Origin: PALSA-612 sp964595575
Lineage (GTDB): Bacteria; Actinomycetota; Thermoleophilia; Gaiellales; Gaiellaceae
DNA: 58,208 nt
NCBI GenBank assembly: GCA_964595575.1
Contig: CAZQRA010000015.1
Location: 1-58,208 of the forward strand
Direction of reading: 5' to 3'
Shown here: piece after piece, positions 57,547 to 58,208 of the stretch
Numbering within the stretch: position 1 is the stretch's first letter
Layout: every line of letters begins with the position of its first letter
Position numbers and translations under genes: made by a program
Notes under the pieces: generated by a model
What the model was told of the DNA's origin: nothing
The model's database searches: none
The model's input: only the letters and a program-made list of their open reading frames with translations

Positions 57547-58208
57547 GTGACAGCTCCCGGCCGAGCCCAGGGCGGCGCAGCCAGGATCGACGTCGCCGCC
57601 GTCAGCGCCATCGACGTCCATACCCACGTCGAGGTGTCGCGCTCGGGCCACGATCCCATGCCGCCCCAGCTGCGAGCGGCGGCGGCCCGGTACTTTCGCA
57701 GCGACCAGCCCCTGCCCACGATCGACGACGTGGCCGCCTACTACCGGGCCCGGGGGATGGCGGCCGTCGTCTTCACCGTCGACTGGGAGTCGCGCAGCGG
57801 CATACCGGCGATCCCGAACGAGGAGATCGCCGAGGGGGCGGCGGCCAACGCCGACGTCTTGATTCCCTTCGCCAGCGTCGACCCTGGCCGTCCCGACGCC
57901 GTGGAGCGCGCCCGCCGCCTCATCGCCGACTTCGGCGTCAAGGGATTCAAGTTCCACCCCAACCTGCAGGAGTTCTTCCCCAACGACCGTTCCCTCTATC
58001 CGCTCTACGAGGTCATCGCCGAGGCCGGCCTGCCCGCCCTCTTCCACACGGGGCACAGCGGCATCGGCACCGGGCTTCCAGGGGGCGGGGGCGTGCGCCT
58101 CAAGTACTCGAATCCGATCTACCTGGACGATGTCGCGGCCGACTTTCCCGAACTCAACATCGTGCTCGCCCACCCCTCCTTTCCCTGGGTGGACGAGGCG
58201 ATCTCGAT
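57547..58208 (+). CDS. Amidohydrolase-2 family metal-dependent enzyme (N-terminal part)
   Basis: The first 220 residues of a TIM-barrel enzyme that runs off the right edge. Visible metal-site motifs are AIDVHTHVE, VKGFKFHPN, LFHTGHSGIG and VLAHPSFPW. The family includes decarboxylases of aromatic acids, 4-oxalomesaconate hydratases and lactonases. GTG 57547 is the first usable start; a TGAGAT hexamer 9 bases before it may be a -10 box. It begins 152 bases from the divergent thiamine enzyme, and the two may belong to one pathway. Confidence 0.8.
   Translation, partial: MTAPGRAQGGAARIDVAAVSAIDVHTHVEVSRSGHDPMPPQLRAAAARYFRSDQPLPTIDDVAAYYRARGMAAVVFTVDWESRSGIPAIPNEEIAEGAAANADVLIPFASVDPGRPDAVERARRLIADFGVKGFKFHPNLQEFFPNDRSLYPLYEVIAEAGLPALFHTGHSGIGTGLPGGGGVRLKYSNPIYLDDVAADFPELNIVLAHPSFPWVDEAIS

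Overview
This is a high-GC (about two thirds G+C), gene-dense bacterial chromosome segment with short gaps, many 4-base start/stop overlaps (ATGA or GTGA) and frequent GTG starts. The style resembles a soil actinobacterium, possibly of the Thermoleophilia type. The lineage call is an inference from codon use, leaderless-looking starts and protein style, and other high-GC phyla cannot be excluded. No rRNA, tRNA, CRISPR array, transposase or phage gene was recognised.

Bases 1-13,000 look like a benzoyl-CoA / alicyclic acid island. It holds a partial ANL acyl-CoA ligase, a TetR regulator, a scar carrying an IclR helix-turn-helix, and four subunits of an ATP-dependent benzoyl-CoA reductase (bcrCBAD order). 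Homologues of the Rhodopseudomonas BadH, BadK and BadI enzymes follow, then a second SDR, a class III CoA-transferase, a thiolase and a B12-dependent mutase large subunit. Two inverted repeats of the form TGACCG-N2-CGGTCA overlap the start of bcrC and are likely TetR operators.

Bases 13,000-25,000 look like a lignin-aromatic / one-carbon island. A ferredoxin-ASKHA corrinoid activator (RACo type) and a small MetH-activation-like protein come first. A seven-gene minus-strand operon (22751 down to 15685) encodes a beta-hydroxyacid dehydrogenase, a DUF6282-like metallohydrolase, a GalB-type 4-oxalomesaconate hydratase, an RraA/LigK-type aldolase, a type I extradiol dioxygenase, a MetF-MetV fusion and a LigM-type aryl O-demethylase. 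A divergent GntR regulator is co-transcribed with a second LigM paralogue. Read together, these genes could take vanillate or syringate through demethylation, meta-cleavage and 4-oxalomesaconate to pyruvate and oxaloacetate, with several steps handled by families other than the classical Lig enzymes.

Bases 25,000-58,208 are mainly transport and oxidation. They hold a branched-chain-type ABC system split into LivF/LivG on one side and a binding protein plus fused LivH-LivM permease on the other. Between them lie two zinc alcohol dehydrogenases and a GMC oxidoreductase with a small gluconate-dehydrogenase-like partner. A three-subunit molybdenum hydroxylase follows. An NMT1/SsuA-type transporter has two distinct permeases and a binding protein fused to a degenerate cupredoxin domain. 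Next come two tandem E1 alpha/beta pairs with a TIM-barrel protein, a second GMC oxidoreductase, an acetoacetyl-CoA synthetase, a complete second Liv operon, a benzoylformate-decarboxylase-like enzyme and, at the right edge, a partial amidohydrolase.

Most gene ends are well defined by overlaps. Several intercistronic hairpins are clear. Functional names rest on recognised motifs and remembered family sequences, not on database searches.
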